64,000 nucleotides of DNA, taken from assembly GCA_024231695.1 (NCBI GenBank), contig JAAEQF010000591.1:1-64000 (forward strand). The letters run 5' to 3'. This DNA is from FCB group bacterium (GTDB lineage Bacteria > Zixibacteria > MSB-5A5 > GN15 > JAAZOE01). Numbering within the stretch: position 1 is the first letter of the stretch; every line of letters starts with the position of its first letter. This document shows positions 39,314 through 48,600 of the stretch, piece after piece. Made by a program: the position numbers and the translations under genes. Under the pieces are notes generated by a model. It saw only the letters and a list, made by a program, of their open reading frames with translations. It made no database searches and was not told where the DNA came from.

Positions 39314-40147
39314 TTATCCCTCCATGTCTGCTAAGTCTTGCAAGAACTGCTTCCTTGACATCCCCGTCAGATTGCACGTTTCTTCTGCCATTCGTTTCTC
39401 GTCAGTAGACAGGTCGCTCCACGTTTTAGTCTTTTTATTGGACTTTGCGGTGGGCGTAGGGTCGGCAACCGTTTTGGGTTTCTTCACTTCCTTTACTTCG
39501 AACTTGTCGGGATAGAGCGCCTTCATTTGGTTATCTAAAAATTTAAAGAACCGCTTCGGCGGTAGCCCTTTGTTCTTGTTCTCGCTGTAAACAATCTCAG
39601 CGGTGTTGGACATTTCCTTGTCAACGCCGAACCAAGAGTTGGATTCAAGCCAATCGGCTCTTGCTTCGTCCCAAGCAGGGTCGGCAGTCGGTTTGGCTTC
39701 TTCCGGTTCCGCTGTTTTCCGCGCCTGTTCTTCCACCTTCTTGAGTTCGGTGCGGGTCTTGCGGTACTCTTGGGTGTCGCCGTCTTCGACCGCTTCTTCC
39801 ATCTTGGCTTCAAGGTCGGCAATCTTCTTGTCGAACTTCGCCTTGTCAGCATCTCTCAAGTTGCGGAAATGCTTCTCAATGGTTTCGCCAATCTCGGTCT
39901 GCTTGACTTCCATGCGTTCAATCTTGCGGGTAAGCGCCTTGCTGTGCTTACTGGAAGTCTTAAGCATGTCTTGCCCGTGCAGAATGAATTCCCGCGCAGT
40001 CTTGGCACCTTCGCCCTTGAATCCTGGGTTCCAGCCCATTGCTTGGGCAATCTCTTCTACTTCACCCGGCTTATCTTCCGGTGGACTCGACAAGTCCGGC
40101 GGCTGGTCGGGAATTACGAACTCTTCCGTTTCTTTCTCTTCTGGCAT
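39314..40147 (-). CDS. putative scaffold protein
   Basis: charged coiled-coil composition upstream of capsid genes. Confidence 0.55.
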   Translation of the reverse strand: MPEEKETEEFVIPDQPPDLSSPPEDKPGEVEEIAQAMGWNPGFKGEGAKTAREFILHGQDMLKTSSKHSKALTRKIERMEVKQTEIGETIEKHFRNLRDADKAKFDKKIADLEAKMEEAVEDGDTQEYRKTRTELKKVEEQARKTAEPEEAKPTADPAWDEARADWLESNSWFGVDKEMSNTAEIVYSENKNKGLPPKRFFKFLDNQMKALYPDKFEVKEVKKPKTVADPTPTAKSNKKTKTWSDLSTDEKRMAEETCNLTGMSRKQFLQDLADMEG

Positions 40148-40164
40148 CCTTCTCCTCCGAATAG

Positions 40165-40286
40165 AAAAACCTCGGGGGACTTACTCGATAGACCCTGCTC
40201 GGGTGTACCTTTTAGTCCAGCGAGGCTTTGCGTTGCTGGCATCCCTGTTGCCGGTTTAGGCACCGTTGCCCAATCGGGCAACAGGG
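40165..40286 (-). promoter_or_regulatory. Capsid-operon leader: nested hairpins with U-run plus mutually exclusive stems
   Basis: CCTCG/CGAGG (40170-40174/40221-40225), GGACT/AGTCC (40177-40181/40214-40218), ACCC/GGGT (40192-40195/40201-40204); - strand CGAGGTTTTT; competing stems 40243-40252:40277-40286 and 40265-40271:40276-40282. Confidence 0.5.
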
Positions 40287-40301
40287 GTTATGTGGATTTA
40301 G

Positions 40302-40499
40302 TTACATCGGATAGGTATGGAAACAATCCTCGTCAATAGTCGAGATATTCAGCCTTTCCCCGCAATCGGGACAAATCGGTTTCATCCCGATATTCCTTCC
40401 TTGGAAATCGCAGATAGGGCAAAAAACCAAAACGTCACCCTTCCTACAACCGTCGAAGTTTAGTCTGCGAAGACGCTCCGTGTTAGGGGGGAAATACAT
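40302..40499 (-). CDS. zinc-ribbon small protein
   Basis: FCPICDFQGRN..KPICPDCGE. Confidence 0.5.
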   Translation of the reverse strand: MYFPPNTERLRRLNFDGCRKGDVLVFCPICDFQGRNIGMKPICPDCGERLNISTIDEDCFHTYPM

Positions 40500-40526
40500 T
40501 CTATACTTCTTCTTTAATTCCTTCCG

Positions 40527-40712
40527 CTACTTCAATTCAGTGAGCAGATAGCGCCGCACTATTCCTTCTTCGTAAACCCCGTCACCTGCCACAGTATCTT
40601 TGTATTCCTGTAGTTGTGTTAGATACTGTGCATCGGAAAGGCTGAAGGAACCAAAGTCGTCCGGGTGTAACGCGCACCCTTCTTTTCTAATATGGCATAT
40701 TCCGAAACCCAT
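40527..40712 (-). CDS. hypothetical protein (MGFGICHIRKEGC...)
   Basis: ATG at 40712; collinear ORF. Confidence 0.4.
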   Translation of the reverse strand: MGFGICHIRKEGCALHPDDFGSFSLSDAQYLTQLQEYKDTVAGDGVYEEGIVRRYLLTELK

Positions 40713-40897
40713 TAGACTTCTTCCCCGCGTTCCCACTTCTCGATTAGACCTTTTAAAAACCCAAGCGCACGCTTGATAATGTGCGGTAACTTATCGCAAT
40801 TCTCTGGAATGTGTATGTGTATAATAAGGTCAGTTTTCAATCATTACCCCGTTGTTTTTGACACAATTATGTACGCAAATTCATGTCAAAAACAAAA

Positions 40898-41071
40898 TCA
40901 ACCAACCACCACTCGGCATCCACAGCATTGGTACTTGTCGTTCCACATGCCGCACTTTTCGCCCAAACACTTAGCATCCTTGTAATTCGGAATGCACGAA
41001 GCCATATCACGGGGGAGTCCCGTCATAAGTCCAGCATAAATAAACGGACAAATCCTGTCCTTGTCATCCAT
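40898..41071 (-). CDS. small Cys-rich protein (57 aa, MDDKDRICPFIYAGLMTG...)
   Basis: read from sequence; not in ORF track. Confidence 0.45.
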   Translation of the reverse strand: MDDKDRICPFIYAGLMTGLPRDMASCIPNYKDAKCLGEKCGMWNDKYQCCGCRVVVG

Positions 41072-41073
41072 AT

Positions 41074-41307
41074 CTATCCCTCACTATTCTTGATATATTC
41101 CGGTATATATAATCTTACAGCCCCATTTCCTTTTTTACATTCATCGATGTTTTTAATCACCTTATTAAAAACACTTGCTATTTCATCTGCCCCCGATAGT
41201 ATTTGGAATCCCTCGTTATTCGTTTCCCCCATAATTTCTACCAACAAGTTTTCTACCGTTCTTTCCCAGCGGAGACATCTGCACTCCCAATCTTCCTTGT
41301 CATCCAT
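41074..41307 (-). CDS. hypothetical protein (77 aa)
   Basis: collinear ORF. Confidence 0.45.
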   Translation of the reverse strand: MDDKEDWECRCLRWERTVENLLVEIMGETNNEGFQILSGADEIASVFNKVIKNIDECKKGNGAVRLYIPEYIKNSEG

Positions 41308-41491
41308 TGAAAACCCTCAACTTGCAATCGTGGCACACTTGCGCCTTGATGCGCTTAATGTTCTCCCTGTACTGCTCGTAATATTCGTCAGCCACCTTTT
41401 GCAACGCCTTACGGTACAACCCCTTCATGGTGAAGATAGACAGGAGCATACCGAAGATTATCCCCGCTAAAAGGTAAAAGGCCGGGTTCAT
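41300..41491 (-). CDS. small single-TM protein
   Basis: MNPAFYLLAGIIFGMLLSIF. Confidence 0.5.
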   Translation of the reverse strand: MNPAFYLLAGIIFGMLLSIFTMKGLYRKALQKVADEYYEQYRENIKRIKAQVCHDCKLRVFNG

Positions 41492-41778
41492 GCGTAACTT
41501 ATCGAAGTCTGTTGCTGTGAGTCCGTTTTGTTCGACATATAGATTATACCATCGTTAGCAGAGCCTGCCCAAGTCGGACCTGAGTAATAAAACGGCTGGT
41601 AGTAAGGGGGTTGCCTTATCGCATCGTATCTATGCAAAGAATTGTTGATTTTTATGCTTTTATTCGGGAAGGCGTCACAAAGAATTTCTTTCAATTCCTT
41701 CGCTTCGCTAAGGCTGAGTTCAATTTTTTTCCCGTTGACCTCAAGCACAACTTTCTTGATCGCAATTTTCTTATTCAT
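41488..41778 (-). CDS. hypothetical protein (96 aa)
   Basis: coupled ORF. Confidence 0.45.
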   Translation of the reverse strand: MNKKIAIKKVVLEVNGKKIELSLSEAKELKEILCDAFPNKSIKINNSLHRYDAIRQPPYYQPFYYSGPTWAGSANDGIIYMSNKTDSQQQTSISYA

Positions 41779-41793
41779 GCCGAACAGTTCTCC

Positions 41794-41946
41794 TTAAATT
41801 TTTATCGGAAAATACGGGCCGTCCTGCTCTTTTTCGTCCTTCCTGTCTTCGCCCGGCAACTCCTTCTTCCCGAATATACGTTCCCAATTATCCTCGCCGT
41901 CTTTTGACAGCACCCGGTTTCCCTTGGAAACCAAATTCTCCTTCAT
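41794..41946 (-). CDS. small charged protein (50 aa, MKENLVSKGNRVLSKDGEDNWERIFGKKE...)
   Basis: read from sequence; ATGA overlap with GroES-like gene. Confidence 0.45.
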   Translation of the reverse strand: MKENLVSKGNRVLSKDGEDNWERIFGKKELPGEDRKDEKEQDGPYFPIKI

Positions 41947-42305
41947 CGTGATTCTCCCGGTACTTCAATGTCGTCGGAAATACGGGCAAGTACATCGTCG
42001 TGAGCCAACAGCCTGTATTTCACGTTGCGCTCTCCCGCTCTCACCAAAGCAATCCCACCATAACGGGGGTACAAAATCCGGTCGCCAACGTTCAACCCGG
42101 CCTTGGCTTTTTCTTCCTCTGTGGAATCTTCAGTTACTTCGTGGAATTCGCATATCACGGCAGGGCCGATTTTCTCAACAACTCCCGTCTGCCCTGCTTG
42201 CGAATGCCGGTCGCGGATAGGTTCGGGGATAATAATCCCCCCCTTGCTTATGCTTTCTTCGATGTCTGCTCTTACAACAACCTTGGTCCCTTCAGGCTCA
42301 ATCAT
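41943..42305 (-). CDS. GroES-like co-chaperonin
   Basis: PEGTKVVVRADIEESISKGGIIIPE...GDRILYPRYGGI...YRLLAHDDVLARI. Confidence 0.8.
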   Translation of the reverse strand: MIEPEGTKVVVRADIEESISKGGIIIPEPIRDRHSQAGQTGVVEKIGPAVICEFHEVTEDSTEEEKAKAGLNVGDRILYPRYGGIALVRAGERNVKYRLLAHDDVLARISDDIEVPGESR

Positions 42306-42490
42306 TCGCGCTCCTCTTCACTGAAATTCTGTTCGACAAATCTGTCGATTGCGCTTTGCATTTTCTCACTTATATCACCGCTATCTTCTCCGTCACTAAT
42401 ACTACGGTCGAGTTTTTTTATCTCTCGGAGAAGCGCCCTGCCCGCACGGGTTTCTTTTAAATCTGCGCGTGATAACACTAATCCTTTCAT
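42302..42490 (-). CDS. hypothetical protein (62 aa)
   Basis: coupled ORF. Confidence 0.45.
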   Translation of the reverse strand: MKGLVLSRADLKETRAGRALLREIKKLDRSISDGEDSGDISEKMQSAIDRFVEQNFSEEERE

Positions 42491-42723
42491 TCGTTCTCCT
42501 CAAAATCTAACGTTTTCTTGGCAAACCGCACCTTCTCTTCAAGTGCGTCTATTTCCGACTTCAGCGCAACCGCCCTACATTGCGTCAAGTGGGGGTTCTC
42601 CAGGTCCAGGTAAAACAGCCCCCGTGCTTCCCCCTTCAGGTATCGGAGGTGCTGGCAAATCTGCGCCCTGTACCATCTCCCCACCGGGTGGTTCCACCAT
42701 CCCGCGAACTCCTTCTTCGTCAT
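42487..42723 (-). CDS. hypothetical protein (78 aa) overlapping portal 3' end by 149 nt
   Basis: MTKKEFAGWWNHPVGRWYRAQICQHLRYLKGEARGLFYLDLENP... Confidence 0.5.
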   Translation of the reverse strand: MTKKEFAGWWNHPVGRWYRAQICQHLRYLKGEARGLFYLDLENPHLTQCRAVALKSEIDALEEKVRFAKKTLDFEENE

Positions 42724-44731
42724 TTGACACTTCCTTTTGGTACGCCGGTAGCATCTCTACCGCTTCGTCCACCTTATCGATGTATTCGTCAACTTTCCCT
42801 GCACCCTTGCCTTCCGTGCCGCCCTTGTCGGCATCAGCGTAAGACTTCGCAGTAGCAGCATAGTTTTTAACAGCATTGGACACAATTTCTATCAAACGGT
42901 CTTCAAGTTCCTTCCCTTTTAGCATCGCATCGGCAATATTCTTGTCCAAATTCTGCTGCAAACGCTTTTCCTCAATAACAAGCCGCTTTTCTTCAATTTC
43001 TAGACGCTTCATTTCTATCTCTGTTTTCGGGTCTTGCGGGGGTTGAAACTGGCCTATCAGCTTGTCAATGTCCGAAACTCGTAACGCTTCTAAATACCGC
43101 CGGTAAATTTCTTTTTCCGGTAGGCCGCTACCGCGTAATTCCATCAGTGCTTGGGCCTTAGTTAGCTTCTGAACGTCAGTAATGTCCGCTTCGTCGGAAA
43201 TCGGTACGATATCGTGGTCGGCAGCAGAAAATTCTCTCTGACAAATTATCTGCGGGTTCGTTTCTTCCGGTGCGCCAAGCTCCGGGTCGTCCAAAATCCG
43301 GAGATAATCTTCGTCCAGCATGTACAAAGAGTTCAGTCGGCGCAGTTTTTTTAGTTCAGATTTAATCGACTTGTGTATGCGCTTATAAACAGCGGAAAAA
43401 ACCTTTAGCCCCTGCTCAATTAGGGCCATTGTGGTGGTCGCGGGAACGTCCCGACCGGGATTTTGCCCCGCGAGAACATCGCTCATGGACGCCAACTCCT
43501 TACTGGAGTCTATCATTAGCCCCAAGAGTTGGAATAAAACCGTTGACGGCTCTCTTGTCGGCATTGGGACGATACTGTCGGCTAATTTCTGCCCCCGGAA
43601 CTTTACCCGCTTCCATTCGTTCATCCGGAAATACAGGCTACCGGACCTGCCGAATTTCACGTTGTCCCCGATGAACCCACCACCCCGCGTGTACATGGTC
43701 CCAGACTCTATCAGTTGGTTCAGGGTGCTGTTTATGGCCCTTGTGATAGGGGACAGTAGGCTCCCGAACCCCATGCCGTACAGCGGAATACCAGACCCTT
43801 CGTCGGGGCGGTCCAAAGACGGCATGAACCAGTAGTGAGTGAAATGGTCTATCGGGGGAATACGGTAAATTTCGCCCTTATCGTTCGTTAGAACCGAGTC
43901 GATATCAAACCGCTCAATAATCTGGACAACTTTCTCGCTATCCTTATGTACAGTAATAATATACGGTTCTTCGTACCCGTCCCCGTCCAAATCCCACCAG
44001 CGGTGCTGTTCAAGGTACTTACGGGGCCGGTCGTCGTCGTTGTTGTTGTGTTTGTCGTCCGTGTCATCACTCAGATATTCGTGCTTCAGCCAAACCCCCG
44101 AGCGAATTCTCTCTTCAATTTCGTTAGGGCGGTAGGACAAAACGTGCGTGATTCTGTTGGCGTCTTCCAGTTTGGTAGTCCAGTAATTAACAACCAAATC
44201 TTCGGCCAATACCAGTGGGGATTTGTTCTTATCGTCCAGCGGGCAGCGGTAGGTCTTTTTGAAAATCGACCCGGTTAGGCCAAGGATATGCAACCCCTTG
44301 TCCATGTCTTCTTCCCAGCCGTCCATTTCTTCGGTCAACTGGTAGTTCATTACCGTAGAAACCCGGCTCCCCCGCTTGGATTTCTTCCCGTCTGGGTCGT
44401 TGCCGATAATCGCGCACTTGGCTACTTCCCTACCCTTGATAATGGCAGGGTAAGCCCGCGCATGAAACTGGATGATAGCCGTGGCAATGGAAGGGAACTT
44501 AATGTTGGAAACAATTTCCCCACCTTCGCAAGTCTTGCTCTCGTTTAACTGCCGGGCAAGCTCGTTTACTTCCTTGTTGGTTTCGTGCCAACCGGCTTCT
44601 TCCCGGCTTTTCCAATCAATATTAAAATCTTCGCAAACCCGCCGGCCAATATCGTCCCGCACATCTTCTTTCAATGCGTCGGCGATGTTCTTCTCTTTAA
44701 TTAGGTCGCGGAGTTTTTTTATAGAATCCAT
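42575..44731 (-). CDS. portal protein
   Basis: 718 aa; ...SNIKFPSIATAIIQFHARAYPAII...; next to terminase. Confidence 0.75.
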   Translation of the reverse strand: MDSIKKLRDLIKEKNIADALKEDVRDDIGRRVCEDFNIDWKSREEAGWHETNKEVNELARQLNESKTCEGGEIVSNIKFPSIATAIIQFHARAYPAIIKGREVAKCAIIGNDPDGKKSKRGSRVSTVMNYQLTEEMDGWEEDMDKGLHILGLTGSIFKKTYRCPLDDKNKSPLVLAEDLVVNYWTTKLEDANRITHVLSYRPNEIEERIRSGVWLKHEYLSDDTDDKHNNNDDDRPRKYLEQHRWWDLDGDGYEEPYIITVHKDSEKVVQIIERFDIDSVLTNDKGEIYRIPPIDHFTHYWFMPSLDRPDEGSGIPLYGMGFGSLLSPITRAINSTLNQLIESGTMYTRGGGFIGDNVKFGRSGSLYFRMNEWKRVKFRGQKLADSIVPMPTREPSTVLFQLLGLMIDSSKELASMSDVLAGQNPGRDVPATTTMALIEQGLKVFSAVYKRIHKSIKSELKKLRRLNSLYMLDEDYLRILDDPELGAPEETNPQIICQREFSAADHDIVPISDEADITDVQKLTKAQALMELRGSGLPEKEIYRRYLEALRVSDIDKLIGQFQPPQDPKTEIEMKRLEIEEKRLVIEEKRLQQNLDKNIADAMLKGKELEDRLIEIVSNAVKNYAATAKSYADADKGGTEGKGAGKVDEYIDKVDEAVEMLPAYQKEVSNDEEGVRGMVEPPGGEMVQGADLPAPPIPEGGSTGAVLPGPGEPPLDAM

Positions 44732-44739
44732 TTATGTTC

Positions 44740-45132
44740 CTACTGCCAAGAAAAACAGCAACTTGCCGCAAAACGTTGCCGTAGAGAAGCGAAATCCTGT
44801 TGCATTTCTATTTCAGGCGTTCTGCGCCAGTATAGTTTTTTTGCCTTTCTTCGTTTCATTTCCGCTACCATTTTTTCTAAGTTCCGGTATAAATAGAAAA
44901 TGTGGCATGAAGGATAGTGTTGTTTTCGATTTCTGGTTGAGAACGTGAAATGATTATACGCTACATCCGGTTCCTTTATCGAAGCGGAAACAGCCCCTAC
45001 TGCCGCTTGGTATCCGGTGTTGAAAACAAAACTATCGTCGTAAACGCGGGCGGGGTAAATAACTTCTTCGACCGCACCTTCCAAAAGGTCTTGGCATTCT
45101 TTTAACGCCGCTCTGATTTTATTCATTACCAT
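44740..45132 (-). CDS. hypothetical protein (130 aa)
   Basis: between portal and terminase. Confidence 0.5.
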   Translation of the reverse strand: MVMNKIRAALKECQDLLEGAVEEVIYPARVYDDSFVFNTGYQAAVGAVSASIKEPDVAYNHFTFSTRNRKQHYPSCHIFYLYRNLEKMVAEMKRRKAKKLYWRRTPEIEMQQDFASLRQRFAASCCFSWQ

Positions 45133-46640
45133 CCAGTAATCGGGTCTACGTTCGTCGCCCGAACAGGTTGTTCGTTATAGTCGTCTGCTTCTTCGTATTC
45201 GGTATCCAAAAGTAACAGCCGGTACAGGTTTTCACAGAAATCGTCGTCCACTTTGCTCGGTTTCCCTAATTTGTCGTACATCCATTTTTCAATGTGTTCG
45301 ATAGTTTTCCGCATGTCATGGAAAAACCATAACGAAGGTTCGTTATTTAGCCCCTTCAAGTGGTTGTTTATCTCGATTATCCCGCTGGTCTTATCCTTGC
45401 ACGCTGTCTCCAAAACGTGTCCATGCCGGTTCAGTACCCGGTCTATTTTGTCGAATGTCGTGTTGTCGTTGTTCTTGTCACCCTTTGCCAGTGGATCGCA
45501 TATAAAACGATTAGCCCGCAGAGCGTACCGAGAAATAAGACGAATAACATGCTCCGCAATGCTTGTACCGTCGCCATGCTCCCAGATTTCAAAGCACGCA
45601 ACCCTTTCGTTCTTAGAGTTCGTAGCGACGGCCAATACCGCTTGCTCTTTGCGGGGGTGTATGTCAAACGCGAAGTCTACCAGCCAATCGGACGGGATTG
45701 GGTACCGGTCTTTTATATGTATGTGCCGGTCGAAATCAGAACAAACCAAACCTTCTAAATAAGCCGGTTTCCCGTCTACACGAGCCTTGATTTCAGCCGG
45801 GGTAAGTTTGGATTTAAAATCGTTGACATTATCTTCTGTAATCCCAAAACCGACATTGACGTACATATCACCGTCAACTGCGAAAATCCTTCTGTCTGGC
45901 CGTCCATCTTCATCTAATTTCTTAATAATATCAGTGTGTATCCAGGGTTGCTCTAACAAAGTGGCAGCAATGAACTCCCGGCCACCCCTGTCGATTAAAC
46001 CACGCGAGTTGGCAACATAAACGTCACGCTTCGGCGGTTCGTCAAACGCAATCAAATCCCCATGCCACCCTTCGTGAAGCATGGATTCCTGCTTGTTACT
46101 CATCAACTCAAGAGTGGAGCCGCTTTCTTCGTCAGTAAAAAACGCTTCGACGCCCAGACTATTCTTTTTTACCGCCAACTTCCGCGATTGGGGCCACCAT
46201 TCCTTGAACGCCGGTACCACAACCGTCTTTATCTCCTTCTCCCAATCCTGTCCTACCAACCGAACCTTGCGCGGCTTGTTGTGGGGAAAAAGATAGCTTA
46301 AATCAGTCCCGTCCCACAAATACTTCGCTGTCATCGTGGAAATGCACAACCAAATAAGAGTGGTTGTTTTCCCTATTCGGTTCCCACCCGTATAAGCAAA
46401 CGTCTTTAGTTGCGGTTTCAGCCATGCTTGCAACAGCCGCTCCTGCAACGGGTTGAAACCAGGATTAGGGGGCTTGGTAACATAGTAAATCGGGTTGGCG
46501 TCCCGATGAGTCTGGACAACAGCAGCAGCCTTCGCTCTCGCAGCGTTCTCGCGCTCTAACTCAGCTATTATCTGGGCTTCGGTTAGCCCGAGTGTCGGGT
46601 CAGTCTCTATCAGCCCCCCTATGTTACGCTTCCTACTCAC
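45126..46640 (-). CDS. terL: terminase large subunit
   Basis: FAYTGGNRIGKTTTLIWL Walker A; LIAFDEPPKRDVY Walker B; FAFDIHPRKEQAVLAVA nuclease motif; GTG start. Confidence 0.85.
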   Translation of the reverse strand: MSRKRNIGGLIETDPTLGLTEAQIIAELERENAARAKAAAVVQTHRDANPIYYVTKPPNPGFNPLQERLLQAWLKPQLKTFAYTGGNRIGKTTTLIWLCISTMTAKYLWDGTDLSYLFPHNKPRKVRLVGQDWEKEIKTVVVPAFKEWWPQSRKLAVKKNSLGVEAFFTDEESGSTLELMSNKQESMLHEGWHGDLIAFDEPPKRDVYVANSRGLIDRGGREFIAATLLEQPWIHTDIIKKLDEDGRPDRRIFAVDGDMYVNVGFGITEDNVNDFKSKLTPAEIKARVDGKPAYLEGLVCSDFDRHIHIKDRYPIPSDWLVDFAFDIHPRKEQAVLAVATNSKNERVACFEIWEHGDGTSIAEHVIRLISRYALRANRFICDPLAKGDKNNDNTTFDKIDRVLNRHGHVLETACKDKTSGIIEINNHLKGLNNEPSLWFFHDMRKTIEHIEKWMYDKLGKPSKVDDDFCENLYRLLLLDTEYEEADDYNEQPVRATNVDPITGW

Positions 46641-46659
46641 TTCCCTATAAGTGAGTAGG
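46632..46659 (-). promoter_or_regulatory. 11-bp perfect hairpin enclosing the terL GTG start codon
   Basis: CCTACTCACTT (46632-46642) / AAGTGAGTAGG (46649-46659), loop CCCTAT on + strand. Confidence 0.6.
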
Positions 46660-46833
46660 CCATGATATCTCTACGGTTAAAGACCACCACCAAAACTTTA
46701 ATAGAAAATACACATCTTCCCAGTGTTCCCACTCCCCACGCTCTGCCTTCCACCCTACCCCACGGTTCAACATTCGCTGGAAACTTAAGAGAACAAAGTA
46801 ACCAAACAAGCTGAAAGAATATCGCCGGTCCCG
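46645..46833 (-). CDS. possible 62-63 aa ORF upstream of terL (VRDRRYSFSLFGYFVLLSFQ...)
   Basis: GTG after AAGGGAG; stop TAG lies in the terL hairpin loop; exact start uncertain. Confidence 0.35.
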   Translation of the reverse strand, partial: RDRRYSFSLFGYFVLLSFQRMLNRGVGWKAERGEWEHWEDVYFLLKFWWWSLTVEISWPTHL

Positions 46834-47133
46834 CACTACTGCTCCCTTAGTTGAATGCCCTCCCAAACGGGAAGCCTACAAAGTTCCGGTTGATAAACAG
46901 AAGAAAACGTAACTTCTTGTAGGTCGTTTTAGTTCTACCTTGCCGCCTTCCAACTTACGCACTTCACAGAGCTTAATTCTTGCTGCCTTCAACCCTGAAC
47001 CTTGCGGACGTTAGAATTGGTTTGTAGCCTGCTTTACCGGCAGGTTGCCTGTTGGCGGTTTAGTCGACTTTGCGAAAAGCCGGAACGCTTCTGTTTTACC
47101 GGTTTTTATCTCCGCTCGTAGGGCTTGCTTGTC

Positions 47134-47643
47134 TCACTCGATTAAATCTGTAACAGCGTTCGCAATCTCTAACTTCCCGTCAATCAAGGACGGTTCCTCA
47201 GAATATAAACTCTGCCGAACGTCCCGTGTTTCAGCATCGTAAAAACGGCGCACCTTAATCTCTATCTGCGTCCCACCCGGTCCTTCCACAAACCCTTCCC
47301 GGATGTTCCGATCACCCACACCGTCCCACATAGCAAATTCCTTCCCTGCTAAATCCCTGCGGCGGTGAACCCATTCTGCAATCGTCTTTGTTACCGCTTC
47401 GTCACCAAACATCACAGTAACTTCAGTCGCTAAGTTCGTGCGCTGAATCGCTATCCGTAAACGTAGAATCTCCTTTAAAACGTCGCTGTGGGCTTGCAAC
47501 CAACTTATAACCTTGGCCCCCTGGTTCTCGTACTGCGGTGTCTCTAATGAAGAAATCGCGCAATGTTTCGATACCATCACCCGTAGTTCTTCCGCTTTCC
47601 GGTCCAAATCCTTTACCTTCTTCAACGCTTCGATCAGTTTCAT
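47134..47643 (-). CDS. DIP1984-like hypothetical protein
   Basis: MKLIEALKKVKDLDRKAEELR...LRLRIAIQRTNLAT... Confidence 0.45.
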   Translation of the reverse strand: MKLIEALKKVKDLDRKAEELRVMVSKHCAISSLETPQYENQGAKVISWLQAHSDVLKEILRLRIAIQRTNLATEVTVMFGDEAVTKTIAEWVHRRRDLAGKEFAMWDGVGDRNIREGFVEGPGGTQIEIKVRRFYDAETRDVRQSLYSEEPSLIDGKLEIANAVTDLIE

Positions 47644-48078
47644 GCTTTCTCCCTTAATTGGTAATCCTTGGCTGATTAACCCCGCTTGCTACCGCTTGTC
47701 GGTAATGTGTTGCCGGTTGAAACCCTTTTTGTGGATTTTTTTAAATTCGAAAACCCTTTTTGTGCTTTCGTGGTCAGACATGGACCCTATGTAGTAGATA
47801 CCGGGGTGCCTGGGGGGCTCCCCCCTACCCTACCGCTCCCCCCCCTTGACTTTCTGCGGGTGAGCCATTACCATCCCGGTGGTGCCGCTCTGTGCTGGCC
47901 TGGTGCCTTGTGCGACCCCTATCCGTTACGATCTAACGTTGCCATCTCATGCGACGGCCACACAGGGAGTAAGGAGCGCAACCAGTATGGGTTGTGATAC
48001 CAGCCACTTAGCCGGTTGAGTCTGATAAGATACATTATGTAAACTTTCTTGCCCCGTCGTACACTATCAACAAGGAAG

Positions 48079-48600
48079 TCAGCTAGTTGCACCGCTCCGG
48101 ACTGCTACCAGGGCCGCTTCAAGTTGGCGTATCCGGCCCGAACTGCGGAGGAATTCGTCTTCAGCCGAAGCCACGGCTAGATTCTCGGTTGATTCGCCCT
48201 TGAGCAAGCGTACCTTGTCCTGTTGGATACCGCCGGCCACGGTCAAGGAGTGAACTCCCGATACCTTTTGGTTGGGCGACAGTGCATCTAAGTCGGTTTC
48301 ATCCGTCCTAAGAATCGAATCGGTGAACCGCTCCCGAGCAATCTGGATACGCATTAGGGCCGCCTCGTTGATATCGACTTGATATTCTCGATAACGGTCT
48401 AAATACTGGTATTCAGGGCGATTTTTATCGGCATACTTCCAAATGGCTGATGTTGTAACTCCCTGGTGTTGGGCGATGTCCGGCATAGACACACCGGCAT
48501 CAAGCAGCTCATCAACTTTAACCGGGTCAATTTTCCTTGGTTTCCCAAGGCACCGTCTATCCGGTTGGCCGTCCTTACGCAGTCGAATAGCTTCAGTCAT
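48079..48600 (-). CDS. terminase small subunit-like (HTH) protein
   Basis: DELLDAGVSMPDIAQHQGVTTSAIWKYADKN; upstream of terL. Confidence 0.55.
   Translation of the reverse strand: MTEAIRLRKDGQPDRRCLGKPRKIDPVKVDELLDAGVSMPDIAQHQGVTTSAIWKYADKNRPEYQYLDRYREYQVDINEAALMRIQIARERFTDSILRTDETDLDALSPNQKVSGVHSLTVAGGIQQDKVRLLKGESTENLAVASAEDEFLRSSGRIRQLEAALVAVRSGATS

Noticed and set aside
47815-47860. G-quadruplex/poly-C element near 47.83 kb as a functional call
   Set aside because: C/G runs present, but similar runs recur across this genome; kept only as part of the non-coding gap finding
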